Origin: Paludibacterium yongneupense DSM 18731
Lineage (GTDB): Bacteria; Pseudomonadota; Gammaproteobacteria; Burkholderiales; Chromobacteriaceae
DNA: 64,000 nucleotides
Assembly: GCF_000422925.1 (NCBI RefSeq)
Contig: NZ_KE383962.1
Location: 27,430 to 91,429, forward strand
Reading direction: 5' to 3'
The translations under genes were made by a program, and so were the position numbers. This document shows positions 1 through 9,217 of the stretch, in pieces (position 1 is the stretch's first letter; every line of letters starts with the position of its first letter). The notes beneath the pieces are model-generated. The model was given only the letters and a program-made list of their open reading frames with translations. It was not told the DNA's origin and ran no database searches.

Positions 1-167
1 GCCTTGCTGTCGTCGCGGCGGGCGAACGGCTTTTTCGGAGCGGATTCGTCTTTGCGGGGGCGGCCATCGGCCGGGGTTTCCAGCGGCGGTTTATTGGCCA
101 CTCTTGCTGACGGGCTGTTCGGGTCGCGGCGCAAGGTCGCACGCTGGCGGGAACGGAAGGTGGCCAT
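1..167 (-). CDS. N-terminal part of an unidentified protein with a basic, proline-rich leader (cut by window edge)
   Basis: The minus strand reads from an ATG at 165-167 to the window edge without a stop, about 55 codons, mostly with G or C at the third position as in neighbouring genes. The peptide begins MATFRSRQRATLRRDPN and is rich in Arg, Lys, Pro and Asp, so it looks disordered. Such leaders occur on some betaproteobacterial rRNA pseudouridine synthases and RNA methyltransferases, but no catalytic domain is visible and I do not assign a function. It is divergent from mutY, with about 120 bases between them that should hold both promoters. Confidence 0.5.
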   Translation of the reverse strand, partial: MATFRSRQRATLRRDPNSPSARVANKPPLETPADGRPRKDESAPKKPFARRDDSK

Positions 168-286
168 TTTTTTTCTTTCGCAGATCTAATCTGGCATTTT
201 AGCGGATTTCTTTCCCGGCTTCCCGCCTTTCCGGCAATTCGGTAACATATCCTGTTGCTCTTTTCGAATTGATCCGAGTTCAGCCT

Positions 287-1348
287 ATGGCCGAAAAACC
301 GTTTGCCTCCCATCTGGTGGCCTGGCAAAAATGCCATGGCCGCAACGATCTGCCCTGGCAGGTCTCGGACCCGTACCGGGTCTGGCTGTCGGAAATCATG
401 CTGCAGCAGACTCAAGTGGCAACGGTGCTGGATTATTATCGGCGCTTTCTGGAGTCATTTCCGACTCTGGCCGACCTGGCCGCTGCGCCCCAGTCGGCGG
501 TGCTCGCCTGTTGGAGCGGTCTTGGCTATTACAGCCGGGCACGCAATTTGCACAAAGCAGCGCAGTGGGTGATGGAAGAGTGTGGCGGTGCCTTTCCCGA
601 CCAGCGGCAGGATATCGAGGCGCTGCCCGGGGTCGGACGTTCGACGGCGGCGGCGATTGCCGCCTTTGCATTTGGCCGCCGCGAGGCGATACTTGACGGC
701 AATGTGAAGCGTGTACTGACGCGCTGCTTCGGTATCGAAGGTTTCCCTGGCGAGAAGAAAGTCGAACAGCGACTATGGTTGCTCGCGGAAAGCCTGCTGC
801 CGGACGAGGGGATCGTCGCCTATACGCAAGGGCTGATGGATCTTGGTGCAACGATTTGCACGCGTGGCCGACCGACCTGCGAACACTGTCCTTTGCAGGC
901 GGACTGCGTTGCGTCCCGCGAGGGGCGCGTCGGCGAATTGCCGACGCCGCGTCCGCGCAAGAGTATTCCGACGCGTCATACCGTCATGCTGCTGGCCCAA
1001 TCGGGGCGATCTGTCTGGTTGGAGCGCCGTCCGCCAAGTGGAATATGGGGCGGATTGCTGTCGCTGCCGGAATTCGCCGATTCGTTTGCCGTCGGCGACT
1101 GGCTGGCGCGGCAGGGCAAGGGCGATGTTCTCCCTGCCTGGGCTGAATTCGAGCATGTGTTTTCGCACTACCGCTTGATCATCACCCCGTTGCCGGTGCG
1201 GCTGGACAGCTTGTTTGCCGATGCCGTGCGCGAGGAGACGGGCGAATGGGTCGCGTTGGATGTTGCACCCGATGCCGGCGTACCGGCTCCGGTGCGAAAA
1301 TTGTTGCTCAAGCTGGCTCGTTCCGCAGGAGCGGGCCCGGAAAATTAA
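287..1348 (+). CDS. mutY: A/G-specific adenine DNA glycosylase MutY
   Basis: Removes adenine mispaired with 8-oxoguanine or guanine, starting base-excision repair and preventing G:C to T:A transversions. The 353-residue protein has the helix-hairpin-helix LPGVGRSTAAAIAAF followed by the catalytic Asp in LDGNVKRV, the Glu-bearing motif EIMLQQTQV near residue 40, and the [4Fe-4S] ligands C-X6-C-X2-C-X5-C (CTRGRPTCEHCPLQADC). A NUDIX-like C-terminal domain for 8-oxoG recognition follows. An upstream in-frame TTG exists at 269, but ATG 287 aligns with the E. coli N-terminus. The gene lies 20 bases upstream of relA and may be co-transcribed with it. Confidence 0.96.
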   Translation: MAEKPFASHLVAWQKCHGRNDLPWQVSDPYRVWLSEIMLQQTQVATVLDYYRRFLESFPTLADLAAAPQSAVLACWSGLGYYSRARNLHKAAQWVMEECGGAFPDQRQDIEALPGVGRSTAAAIAAFAFGRREAILDGNVKRVLTRCFGIEGFPGEKKVEQRLWLLAESLLPDEGIVAYTQGLMDLGATICTRGRPTCEHCPLQADCVASREGRVGELPTPRPRKSIPTRHTVMLLAQSGRSVWLERRPPSGIWGGLLSLPEFADSFAVGDWLARQGKGDVLPAWAEFEHVFSHYRLIITPLPVRLDSLFADAVREETGEWVALDVAPDAGVPAPVRKLLLKLARSAGAGPEN

Positions 1349-1368
1349 CTGTTTCGTAGTGATTGCAT

Positions 1369-3573
1369 ATGGTCTCCGTCGTACGTTCCGTTGCCGATAC
1401 GCTGGCTGATGCCGCCGACCCCAATCGTTGGCTGGCCCAGCTTTCCGCTTCGCTTTCCGAAGGCGATCGCGAGATGTTGTCGCGGGCCTTTTCCGCTGCG
1501 CATGAGATGTATCAGGGCAAGACTCTGTCGCTCACAGGGGAAAACCTGTTCAGTCACGCCGTGTCTTCCGCCGCCATCGTGGCCGATCTGAACCTTCTGC
1601 CGGACGCCATCGTGGCGACGCTGCTGTTTTCGACGCCGGATTTTCGCCCCGACTGGCAAGAATGGCTGACCGCGTCCTTCAACCGCACGGTGGCGGTGCT
1701 GGTCGACGGGGTCAACCGGGTGCGGCGCCTGACCGAACTCGCGCGCATCGATCAGCTCGATACGCCGGAAGAGCGCGCGCGTCAGGCCGAGACGATGCGC
1801 AAGATGCTGTTGGCCATGGTCGCCGATATCCGGGTGGTGTTGATCAAGCTGGCCTGGCGTACTCAGACCATGCACTATCTGCCGCACTGCGACGAAGGTA
1901 TCCGGCGCTCCATCGCACAGGAAACGATGGACGTGTTCGCACCGCTGGCCAACCGCCTCGGGGTCTGGCAGATCAAGTGGGAGTTGGAGGATCTCGGTTT
2001 CCGCCATATGGAACCCGACGATTACAAGAAAATTGCCAAGCTGCTGGACGAGCGGCGACTGGAACGCATCGACTATATCGAGCGCGTGCTGGGGCAACTG
2101 CGCGACGAGCTGAAAAAGGCTGGAATCAAGGGCGAGGTCGCCGGGCGACCGAAGCATATCTACAGCATCTGGCGCAAGATGCGCAAAAAGAACCTCGATT
2201 TCGCCGAGTTGTACGACATTCGCGCGGTGCGCATCCTGGTGGAGAAACTGTCGGACTGCTATACCGTACTTGGTCTGATCCATAGCATGTGGCAGCCGAT
2301 TCCCGGCGAGTTCGACGACTATATTTCCAACCCTAAAGCCAATGACTATCGCAGCCTGCATACGGCGGTCATCGGGCCTGAGGATCGTGGCATCGAGGTT
2401 CAGATTCGAACCTTCGAAATGCACGAGCATGCCGAATTCGGTGTCGCTGCTCACTGGCGTTACAAAGAAGGCGGCAAGGGCGATGCGCAATACGAAGAAA
2501 AAATCTCGTGGTTGCGCCAGTTGCTGGATTGGCGCGAGGAAGTGTCCGATCGCTCGGGCCTGGCCGAAGCGTTCAAGACCGAGCTGTTTGCCGATACCAT
2601 CTATGTGCTGACGCCGGCCGGTCGGGTACTGGCTTTGCCGCAAGGCGCGACAGCGATCGATTTTGCCTATGCCGTGCACACCGATCTCGGTAATCGCTGC
2701 CGTGGCGCCAAGGTCGATGGACAGATCGTGCCGCTGTCGACCCCGCTTGGAAACGGGCAGCGTATCGAGATACTGGCGGCCAAGGAGGGCGGTCCCAGCG
2801 TCAACTGGCTGCATGAGGGATGGGTCAAGAGCCATCGGGCCATTTCCAAGATTCGCCAGTATATCCGCATGCAGAACGCCGATTCTGTGCGCGAGACCGG
2901 ACGGCAGCTGTTCGAGCGCGAGTTGACCCGCCATTCGCACGCGCATCCCAATCTGGGGGCGCTGGCGGAGAAGCTCGGCTACAACCGGATGGACGAGCTG
3001 TACGCGGCGCTCGGACATGGCGAACTGAGCCTGCGCAGCGTGGCGCAGGGGCTGGAAAGCTTTGCGCCGCCAGCCCCGGCCAAGGATGTCGCACCTGAGG
3101 ATGTGGTCAAGGCCAGCCGCGGCGGACACGATTCGCGCGGGATTCTGATCGAGGGTGTGGACAATCTGATGACGGTGCTCGCTCGCTGCTGCAAGCCGGC
3201 GCCCCCGGATAGCGTGGTCGGTTTCGTCACCAAGGGCCGCGGCATTTCGATTCACCGCAGCAATTGCGTGACGCTCAAACGCCTGTCGGCGGATGTGCCG
3301 GAACGGCTGATTGCCGCAGATTGGGGGGAGCAGAAAAACAGCGTGTTCCCCATCGATATCGAGGTCATCGCCCAGGATCGCCCGGGCTTGTTGCGCGACA
3401 TCTCCGATGTCCTGACGCGCGAGAAGCTCAATGTCATCGGGGTCAATACCCAGTCGCGCGACCACCGCGCCCGGATGCGATTTACCGTGGAAGTCCGGCA
3501 GGTGAACGACATCAGTCGTGTGCTCTCTCATGTACTGGACCTGGCAGCCGTGCAGGAAGTGCGCCGCATCTGA
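1369..3573 (+). CDS. relA: GTP pyrophosphokinase RelA (synthetase-type (p)ppGpp enzyme)
   Basis: Makes (p)ppGpp from GTP/GDP and ATP when ribosomes stall with uncharged tRNA. The 734-residue protein has the long-RSH order: pseudo-hydrolase domain (about 30-200), synthetase domain (about 230-370), TGS domain (about 405-470) and C-terminal ACT domain. The hydrolase region has no HD/ED metal motif. The synthetase carries the EFDDY motif, the EXDD signature of RelA rather than the RXKD of bifunctional SpoT. Both features argue for synthesis only, with a separate SpoT elsewhere. The start is ATG 1369 (an in-frame TTG is at 1363); the ribosome-binding site is weak. Confidence 0.95.
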   Translation: MVSVVRSVADTLADAADPNRWLAQLSASLSEGDREMLSRAFSAAHEMYQGKTLSLTGENLFSHAVSSAAIVADLNLLPDAIVATLLFSTPDFRPDWQEWLTASFNRTVAVLVDGVNRVRRLTELARIDQLDTPEERARQAETMRKMLLAMVADIRVVLIKLAWRTQTMHYLPHCDEGIRRSIAQETMDVFAPLANRLGVWQIKWELEDLGFRHMEPDDYKKIAKLLDERRLERIDYIERVLGQLRDELKKAGIKGEVAGRPKHIYSIWRKMRKKNLDFAELYDIRAVRILVEKLSDCYTVLGLIHSMWQPIPGEFDDYISNPKANDYRSLHTAVIGPEDRGIEVQIRTFEMHEHAEFGVAAHWRYKEGGKGDAQYEEKISWLRQLLDWREEVSDRSGLAEAFKTELFADTIYVLTPAGRVLALPQGATAIDFAYAVHTDLGNRCRGAKVDGQIVPLSTPLGNGQRIEILAAKEGGPSVNWLHEGWVKSHRAISKIRQYIRMQNADSVRETGRQLFERELTRHSHAHPNLGALAEKLGYNRMDELYAALGHGELSLRSVAQGLESFAPPAPAKDVAPEDVVKASRGGHDSRGILIEGVDNLMTVLARCCKPAPPDSVVGFVTKGRGISIHRSNCVTLKRLSADVPERLIAADWGEQKNSVFPIDIEVIAQDRPGLLRDISDVLTREKLNVIGVNTQSRDHRARMRFTVEVRQVNDISRVLSHVLDLAAVQEVRRI

Positions 3574-3598
3574 TGTCTTCTGCGCCATGCGTGCAACA

Positions 3599-3622
3599 CC
3601 GCCCTCCCGGCGCGGAGGGCGG
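3599..3622 (+). other. GC-rich hairpin after relA without a U-tract
   Basis: CCGCCCTCC and GGAGGGCGG form a perfect 9-bp stem with a 6-base loop, 26 bases after the relA stop. No T-run follows, so it is not a textbook intrinsic terminator; it may stabilise the relA mRNA 3' end. Confidence 0.45.
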
Positions 3623-3634
3623 CGTGAAACATAG

Positions 3635-3664
3635 TTGCTTTCACGTGAAGATAATGATCATAAT
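3635..3664 (+). promoter_or_regulatory. Candidate sigma-70 promoter of the deo operon
   Basis: TTGCTT (3635-3640) and CATAAT (3659-3664) are separated by 18 bases, upstream of deoC. The fit to TTGACA/TATAAT is fair. I see no operator that I can assign to DeoR or CytR. Confidence 0.4.
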
Positions 3665-3712
3665 TCCTTACTTTCTTGCCCTTCGTGCAAGCTCCTTAGA
3701 GAGTACATTGTC

Positions 3713-4483
3713 ATGTCCGACCTGATCAGCGCCGCCCGGCGCGCCCTCGCTTTGATGGATCTCACCACTTTGAACGACGATGACAGCGACGAGCGCGTCG
3801 CGGAACTGTGCCGGCGCGCCGTCGGCCCTGCCGGGCGCGTTGCTGCGGTATGCGTATTTCCGCGCTTCGTCCCTATCGCAAAAAAGACGCTGCGCGAGCT
3901 AGGCGCAGGCGAGATCCGCGTCGCGACCGTGACCAATTTTCCTCATGGCAACGACGATGTGGATATCGCCGTCGCAGAGACAAGGGCCGCCGTGGCCTAT
4001 GGCGCCGACGAAGTGGATGTGGTCTTTCCGTTCCGGGCACTGATGAAAGGGGATGCCGCCACGGGCGAACGGCTGGTACGTGCCTGCAAGGAGGCCTGCG
4101 GTCCGGTTCTGCTCAAGGTGATCATCGAGAGCGGCGTGCTGCGTGAACCGGAGCTGATTCGCCGGGCCAGCGCGATTGCGATCGCCGCAGGCGCCGATTT
4201 CATCAAAACCTCGACCGGCAAGGTCGAGGTCAATGCCACGCCGGAAGCGGCCGCCATCATGCTGCAGGCCATTGCCGACAGCGGTCAGGCATGCGGTTTC
4301 AAGGCGGCTGGCGGCGTGCGTAGCGCGCAAGAGGCCGTGCCCTATCTGGAACTGGCCGATCGCATCATGGGGGCCGACTGGGCAACGGCAGAGCACTTTC
4401 GGTTCGGCGCTTCCAGTCTGCTGAACAGCCTTGAGGCGAGCCTGGGTTTCGCTCATGGCGAAAGCGCCAGCGGAAGTTACTGA
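3713..4483 (+). CDS. deoC: Deoxyribose-phosphate aldolase DeoC
   Basis: Cleaves 2-deoxyribose-5-phosphate to acetaldehyde and glyceraldehyde-3-phosphate, the last step of deoxynucleoside breakdown. The 256-residue class I aldolase closely resembles E. coli DeoC (259 residues): DLTTLNDDD near the N-terminus, [12 protein letters not shown] with the catalytic Asp, the Schiff-base Lys in [10 protein letters not shown] and the proton-relay Lys in GFKAAGGVR. The reading frame is open upstream to a TTG at 3635, but ATG 3713 aligns with homologues. First gene of deoC-deoA-deoB-deoD. Confidence 0.96.
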   Translation: MSDLISAARRALALMDLTTLNDDDSDERVAELCRRAVGPAGRVAAVCVFPRFVPIAKKTLRELGAGEIRVATVTNFPHGNDDVDIAVAETRAAVAYGADEVDVVFPFRALMKGDAATGERLVRACKEACGPVLLKVIIESGVLREPELIRRASAIAIAAGADFIKTSTGKVEVNATPEAAAIMLQAIADSGQACGFKAAGGVRSAQEAVPYLELADRIMGADWATAEHFRFGASSLLNSLEASLGFAHGESASGSY

Positions 4484-4539
4484 AATAGCGCGCGGTGGGG
4501 ACAGGCTGCACGCCGCCCGCCCGAGAGAGGATGCGTAAC

Positions 4540-5883
4540 ATGTTTTTGCCCCAGGAATTCATTGCCAGAAAGCGGGATGGCCTGCCTCTGGAACGTGCCG
4601 ATATCGAACGCTTCGTCGCCGGTATCACCGACTCCAGTGTCGCCGACAGCCAGATCGCCGCATTCGGCATGGCGGTGTTCTTCAACGGCCTGAGTATGGA
4701 AGAAAACGTCAATCTGACGCTGGCCATGCGCGACTCCGGCCGGCGTATGGAGTGGCGCGATCTGGATCTGCCCGGCCCTGTGGTCGACAAGCATTCGACC
4801 GGCGGTGTCGGCGATGTCGTATCCTTGATGCTAGGCCCGATGATCGCCGCTTGCGGCGGCTTCGTGCCGATGATATCCGGCCGCGGCCTCGGGCACACCG
4901 GCGGGACGCTCGATAAGTTGTCGGCCATTCCCGGTTACGATCCGTTCCCCGACGCCGCCAGGTTTCGCGAACTGGTTCGGACAATTGGCGTGGCCATCAT
5001 CGGTCAGACCAACGACCTGGCTCCGGCCGACCGGCGTTTTTACGCCACGCGCGATATCACCGCTACGGTAGAATCCATTCCGCTGATTACCGCTTCGATT
5101 TTGTCCAAGAAACTTGCGGCAGGACTCGATTCGCTGGTCATGGATGTGAAGACTGGCAGCGGCGCTTTTATGCCCAGCTACGAAAAATCGCTGGCCCTCG
5201 CGCAGCGTATCGTCGAAGTCGGAAATGGCGCCGGCATGGCGACCAGTGCGTTGATCACCGATATGAGCCAGCCACTCGCATGCTGCGCCGGCAACGCGAT
5301 CGAGACGGCTGAAGCCGTGCGCTACCTGACCGGCGCGGCGCGTACGCCCCGCTTGCATGAAATCACGATGGCGCTCTGTGCCGAGATGCTGATCGCCGGC
5401 GGCCTGAGCCCAGACGAAACCGATGCGCGCACCCGCCTGCAGGCGGCGCTCGACAGCGGCCGCGCGGCCGAGATCTTTGGCCGTATGGTCGCCGCGATGG
5501 GCGGGCCGGTCGACTTCGTCGAAAACTACGCACGTCATTTCGAGGCTGCGCCACTGGTGCGCCCGGTGCTGGCCGAGCGTGCGGGCATCGTCGGCGAGAT
5601 GGATTGCCGCGGTATGGGCATGGCGGTTTGCGCGCTAGGCGGGGGGCGTCGCCTGGCGAGTGATGTACTCGATTTCAGGGTCGGGCTGACCGATCTGGTC
5701 GAACGGGGGCAGCCGGTCGACGCCGCAACGCCCCTGGCCGTGATCCATGCCGCCGACGAGGCGTCGTGGCAGGACGCGGCGCGGCGCGTGCGGCAGGCCA
5801 TCGTCGTGGCCGATGCCGCGCCGGAGGTTTTGCCGCTGGTGTGCCGTACCCTGCGCCGCGACGATATCCTGGAGGCATCATGA
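4540..5883 (+). CDS. deoA: Thymidine phosphorylase DeoA
   Basis: Phosphorolyses thymidine to thymine and 2-deoxyribose-1-phosphate. The protein is 447 residues (E. coli 440). The signature [20 protein letters not shown] binds phosphate, and [15 protein letters not shown] and [11 protein letters not shown] are intact. Two ATGs are possible, 4531 and 4540. The Shine-Dalgarno GAGAGG abuts the first but is 9 bases from the second, and MFLPQEF matches the E. coli N-terminus, so 4540 is chosen. The 3' end overlaps deoB by ATGA, implying coupled translation. Confidence 0.96.
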   Translation: MFLPQEFIARKRDGLPLERADIERFVAGITDSSVADSQIAAFGMAVFFNGLSMEENVNLTLAMRDSGRRMEWRDLDLPGPVVDKHSTGGVGDVVSLMLGPMIAACGGFVPMISGRGLGHTGGTLDKLSAIPGYDPFPDAARFRELVRTIGVAIIGQTNDLAPADRRFYATRDITATVESIPLITASILSKKLAAGLDSLVMDVKTGSGAFMPSYEKSLALAQRIVEVGNGAGMATSALITDMSQPLACCAGNAIETAEAVRYLTGAARTPRLHEITMALCAEMLIAGGLSPDETDARTRLQAALDSGRAAEIFGRMVAAMGGPVDFVENYARHFEAAPLVRPVLAERAGIVGEMDCRGMGMAVCALGGGRRLASDVLDFRVGLTDLVERGQPVDAATPLAVIHAADEASWQDAARRVRQAIVVADAAPEVLPLVCRTLRRDDILEAS

Positions 5884-7094
5884 AAAGGGTCATCATCCTG
5901 ATACTGGATTCGCTCGGTATCGGAGCCAGCGCCGATGCTGCCGTTTTTGGCGATGTCGGCAGCAATACCTTCGGCCATATCGCGCAAGAGGCGGCAGCGG
6001 GCCGCGCCGAGCGCGGGCGGCACGGCCCCTTGCAGCTGCCCAATCTGACGCGGATGGGGCTTGCCCACGCCTGCGAGCTGTCGTGCGGCGCTTTTCCCGA
6101 CGGCATGGCGCGCATCGAACCGGTTGCCGCCTACGGCTATGCGCGCGAGCTCTCCTCCGGCAAGGACACGCCGTCCGGGCATTGGGAAATCGCCGGTGTG
6201 CCGGTGCTGTTCGAGTGGGGCTATTTCCCTTCGCATGACCATTGTTTCCCAGCCGAATTGCTCGACGCCATCGTCGCGCGCTGCGGACTGCCGGGTTATC
6301 TCGGCAACTGCCACGCCTCGGGCACCGATATCATCGAGAGCCTGGGCGAAGAACATATGCGCAGCGGCAAGCCGATTTTCTATACCTCGGCCGATTCGGT
6401 GTTCCAGATCGCCTGCCATGAAGAGAGCTTCGGGCTGGAACGGCTGTATCAGCTGTCGCATGCCGTGCGCGAGCTGCTGGAACCCTACAATATCGGGCGT
6501 GTCATTGCCCGTCCCTTTGTCGGCAGCGGCCGCGGCGATTTTCGCCGCACCGGCAATCGCAAGGATCTGGCGCTGGAACCGCCGGCGCCGACGGTCTTGA
6601 AAAAGTTGGCAGACGCAGGGGGGCAGGTGGTTTCTGTCGGCAAGATCGCGGATATCTACGCCCATGTCGGTATCACCCGCAAGGTCAAGGCGACCGGATT
6701 GGACGAGCTATGGGATGCGACGCTGGCTGAAGTCGACGCGGCCGCCGATCGCAGCATCGTCATGACAAACTTCGTCGATTTCGATTCAAGCTACGGTCAT
6801 CGCCGTGATGTGGCTGGTTACGCCGCTGCACTGGAAGCCTTCGACAAACGCTTGCCCGAGCTGCTGGCCATCCTGCGCGAGGGCGATATCCTGCTGCTGT
6901 CGGCCGACCACGGCTGCGATCCGACCTGGCCGGGTTCGGACCACACACGCGAACACATCCCTGTCCTGTGCTACGGGCATGGGGTCAAGGCGGGGCCGAT
7001 AGGCGAGCGCGTCACATTCGCCGATATAGGGCAGACTGTCGCGAGCTATCTGGATCTGGCGCCGATGGACTACGGCACTTCTTTTCTTGCGTGA
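5880..7094 (+). CDS. deoB: Phosphopentomutase DeoB
   Basis: Interconverts (deoxy)ribose-1-phosphate and -5-phosphate, linking the phosphorylases to DeoC. The 404-residue alkaline-phosphatase-superfamily enzyme (E. coli 407) shows the metal ligand in [10 protein letters not shown], the catalytic Thr in [11 protein letters not shown], and the distal metal site [22 protein letters not shown] 5880 overlaps the deoA stop and is preceded by GGAGG, so the start is secure. Confidence 0.96.
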   Translation: MKRVIILILDSLGIGASADAAVFGDVGSNTFGHIAQEAAAGRAERGRHGPLQLPNLTRMGLAHACELSCGAFPDGMARIEPVAAYGYARELSSGKDTPSGHWEIAGVPVLFEWGYFPSHDHCFPAELLDAIVARCGLPGYLGNCHASGTDIIESLGEEHMRSGKPIFYTSADSVFQIACHEESFGLERLYQLSHAVRELLEPYNIGRVIARPFVGSGRGDFRRTGNRKDLALEPPAPTVLKKLADAGGQVVSVGKIADIYAHVGITRKVKATGLDELWDATLAEVDAAADRSIVMTNFVDFDSSYGHRRDVAGYAAALEAFDKRLPELLAILREGDILLLSADHGCDPTWPGSDHTREHIPVLCYGHGVKAGPIGERVTFADIGQTVASYLDLAPMDYGTSFLA

Positions 7095-7115
7095 CGACTT
7101 TCTAGGAATTTGTGT

Positions 7116-7826
7116 ATGTCGACTCCACATATCAGCGCCGAATTCGGCGATTTTGCCGAAACCGTATTGATGCCCGGCGATCCGCTGCGTGCGCAAGTCA
7201 TTGCAGAAACCTATTTGCAGGATGCGCAGCGCGTGACGGCCGTGCGCAATATGTACGGCTATACCGGCTTGTACAAGGGCCGCCCGGTCTCCATCATGGC
7301 GCACGGGATGGGCATTCCTTCGTGCAGCATCTATGCGACCGAGTTGATCAAGGACTACGGCGTCAAGAACGTCATCCGCATCGGTTCCTGCGGCGCGGTC
7401 ACCGCCCGGCTCAAGCTGGGCGATGTCCTGATCGCCATGGGCGCGTCGACCGACAGCAAGGTCAATCGCATGCGTTTTCTCGATCACGACTATGCCGCGA
7501 TCGCGGATTACGACCTGCTGCGCACCACGGTCGATACGGCGGCCGAGCTGGGCAAGAAGGTCGTGGTCGGGAATGTGTTCTCAGCCGATCTGTTTTATTC
7601 GCCGCAGCCGCAGATGCTGGATGTTCTCGCACGCATGAAAGTGCTGGCCATCGAGATGGAACTGGCCGGGATTTACGGGGTGGCCGCCGAATACGGCGCG
7701 CGCGCGATGGGGATTCTGACCGTTTCCGATGTGATCCCGACCGGCGAGGCGGCCAGCGCGGAGGAAAGGCAGACAACCTTCCACGATATGATGCAAATTG
7801 CGCTGGAAACCGCGCACAAGCTGTAG
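7116..7826 (+). CDS. deoD: Purine-nucleoside phosphorylase DeoD
   Basis: Phosphorolyses purine (deoxy)nucleosides to base and (deoxy)ribose-1-phosphate; the family is hexameric. The 236-residue protein has [10 protein letters not shown] (phosphate and ribose contacts), GSCGAV, the nucleoside-binding EMELAGIYG (EMEAAG in E. coli, an Ala-to-Leu change), the catalytic Asp in TVSD and the assisting Arg in EERQTTF. TTG 7110 is in frame upstream, but AGGA at 7104-7107 fits ATG 7116 best. Last gene of the deo operon; no clear terminator follows. Confidence 0.96.
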   Translation: MSTPHISAEFGDFAETVLMPGDPLRAQVIAETYLQDAQRVTAVRNMYGYTGLYKGRPVSIMAHGMGIPSCSIYATELIKDYGVKNVIRIGSCGAVTARLKLGDVLIAMGASTDSKVNRMRFLDHDYAAIADYDLLRTTVDTAAELGKKVVVGNVFSADLFYSPQPQMLDVLARMKVLAIEMELAGIYGVAAEYGARAMGILTVSDVIPTGEAASAEERQTTFHDMMQIALETAHKL

Positions 7827-7898
7827 CGTCGGGTTTTGCTTTTTTACAAGCCGTTGATTCTAGCCGTGTTTTTTTGGTGTTGTGCCTGAACTACAAAT

Positions 7899-7921
7899 TT
7901 TATAGTGCAGTGCACAATAAA
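7899..7921. promoter_or_regulatory. 23-bp near-perfect palindrome, probable operator
   Basis: GTGCA-G-TGCAC is flanked by TTTAT and ATAAA. Ten of eleven symmetric positions pair, the exception being A7904/A7916. The length and symmetry suit a dimeric DNA-binding protein. TGCA-rich palindromes are targets of the polyhydroxyalkanoate regulator PhaR in related bacteria, but no pha gene is in the window and that link is speculative. Confidence 0.5.
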
Positions 7922-8129
7922 TCTTGCCAAAGCGGAGGGGGCTGCGGATAATCGTAGCTGCATCAGGGCGTTGCATTGTATTTGCCGCGCTCTGGTGTTG
8001 TCTCCTCCATCCTCCTTAAATCAAGGTGGAACTTGGCGCAACCGAAGCTGGCTGCGCATTTTTTTTACGGTCGGTGTGGCGTTTATCCCCCCGGCCGTGC
8101 CGCGCTATTTTCTTTTATTGCACAAGGGT

Positions 8130-8159
8130 TTGACAGCCTTAACCCCGTTGTAATAGAAT
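8130..8159 (+). promoter_or_regulatory. Sigma-70 promoter of rplM-rpsI
   Basis: A perfect TTGACA (8130-8135) and TAGAAT (8154-8159, one mismatch) are 18 bases apart. The transcript would begin about 8166, leaving a leader of some 28 bases before rplM. Confidence 0.75.
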
Positions 8160-8193
8160 CCGTAACTTTCAAGAATTACGATGGAAGAGTTCC

Positions 8194-8622
8194 ATGAAGA
8201 CCTTTTCTGCCAAGCCGCATGAAGTAAAGCGCGAGTGGTATGTGGTCGACGCCTCCGACAAGGTGCTGGGTCGCCTGGCTGCAACTATCGCGCATCATCT
8301 GCGCGGTAAGCACAAGCCGGAATACACCCCGCACGTTGATACCGGCGATTACATCGTCGTTGTCAACGCCGAGAAGTTGCGCGTTACCGGTGCCAAGGCA
8401 CAAGACAAGAAGTACTATCGCCACACCGGCTATCCGGGCGGAATCAAGGAACGCAACTTCACCGAACTGCAACAACAGTTCCCTGAGCGCGTTCTGGAAA
8501 AAGCCGTCAAGGGTATGCTGCCGAAAGGCCCGCTGGGCTACGCCATGATCAAAAAGCTCAAGGTGTACGCTGGTGGCGAGCATCCGCACACAGCCCAACA
8601 GCCTTCTGTGCTGGAAATCTGA
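8194..8622 (+). CDS. rplM: Large-subunit ribosomal protein L13
   Basis: The 142-residue protein has the same length as E. coli L13, an early 50S assembly protein that binds 23S rRNA. It carries the family features [15 protein letters not shown] near the N-terminus and [11 protein letters not shown] and [12 protein letters not shown] centrally. GGAAGAG precedes the ATG. It is followed after 14 bases by rpsI, the near-universal L13-S9 pair. Confidence 0.98.
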   Translation: MKTFSAKPHEVKREWYVVDASDKVLGRLAATIAHHLRGKHKPEYTPHVDTGDYIVVVNAEKLRVTGAKAQDKKYYRHTGYPGGIKERNFTELQQQFPERVLEKAVKGMLPKGPLGYAMIKKLKVYAGGEHPHTAQQPSVLEI

Positions 8623-8636
8623 TTCGAGGCATATAG

Positions 8637-9029
8637 ATGAACGGTAAATATTACTACGGTACCGGCCGTCGCAAGAGCTCCGTGGCACGTGTATTCATGC
8701 AAAAGGGCAGCGGCCAGATCATCGTCAACGGCAAGCCGGTTGATGAATACTTTGCACGCGAAACCGGTCGCATGGTCATTCGTCAGCCTCTGGCTCTGAC
8801 CGAACACCTCGAGTCCTTCGACATCAACGTGAATGTTGTTGGTGGCGGTGAAACCGGCCAGGCGGGTGCGATTCGTCATGGCATCACCCGTGCCCTGATC
8901 GACTTCAGCGCCGAACTGAAACCGGCTCTGTCTACCGCCGGTTATGTGACTCGCGATGCTCGTGAAGTTGAACGTAAGAAAGTCGGCCTGCGTAAAGCTC
9001 GCCGCGCCAAGCAGTTCTCCAAGCGCTAA
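8637..9029 (+). CDS. rpsI: Small-subunit ribosomal protein S9
   Basis: The 130-residue protein equals E. coli S9 in length. It begins [15 protein letters not shown] and ends in the basic tail [12 protein letters not shown], which reaches toward the P-site tRNA. GAGGCATATAG supplies the ribosome-binding site. It is co-transcribed with rplM, and an intrinsic terminator starts 25 bases after the stop. Confidence 0.98.
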   Translation: MNGKYYYGTGRRKSSVARVFMQKGSGQIIVNGKPVDEYFARETGRMVIRQPLALTEHLESFDINVNVVGGGETGQAGAIRHGITRALIDFSAELKPALSTAGYVTRDAREVERKKVGLRKARRAKQFSKR

Positions 9030-9053
9030 TCCGCTTGTCGCCCTGCATTGTCG

Positions 9054-9078
9054 AAAGGCCGCCTTCGGGCGGCTTTTT
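9054..9078 (+). terminator. Intrinsic terminator of rplM-rpsI
   Basis: GCCGCC-TTCG-GGCGGC (9058-9073), extended by AAAG pairing into the T-run TTTTT (9074-9078). The stable UUCG tetraloop and the T-tract make it a canonical rho-independent terminator. Confidence 0.9.
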
Positions 9079-9217
9079 GTTTTTATGCGCCCGCTCGCCC
9101 GTACCCGGTGCGGGGGTGGGCTTTCCCGCCGAGCGGCACGGCATTTCGCCTTGGCGATAGCGATGGCAACACGGTAGACTGTCATTTTTGCGACATCAGC
9201 TTACAGAAGGAAGCGGA

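Larger units (their letters stand above)
7827..8193. other. 367-base gap between deoD and rplM
   Basis: No convincing gene. An open stretch at 7905-8153 (82 codons) has no ribosome-binding site and no recognisable protein. The gap holds a near-perfect palindrome (7899-7921) and the rplM promoter (8130-8159). Base composition is more AT-rich than the flanking genes. Confidence 0.6.

Noticed and set aside
4-189. 61-codon plus-strand open frame at the left edge
   Set aside because: It lies opposite the start of a minus-strand reading frame with better codon use and a sensible ATG, has no ribosome-binding site and ends within the divergent promoter region.
1345-3588. 747-codon minus-strand open frame
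   Set aside because: Antisense shadow of relA, produced by high GC at third positions; the encoded sequence has no recognisable domain while the plus strand is an unmistakable RelA.
7905-8153. 82-codon open frame in the deoD-rplM gap
   Set aside because: No ribosome-binding site, odd composition, starts inside the palindrome and runs through the rplM -35 box.
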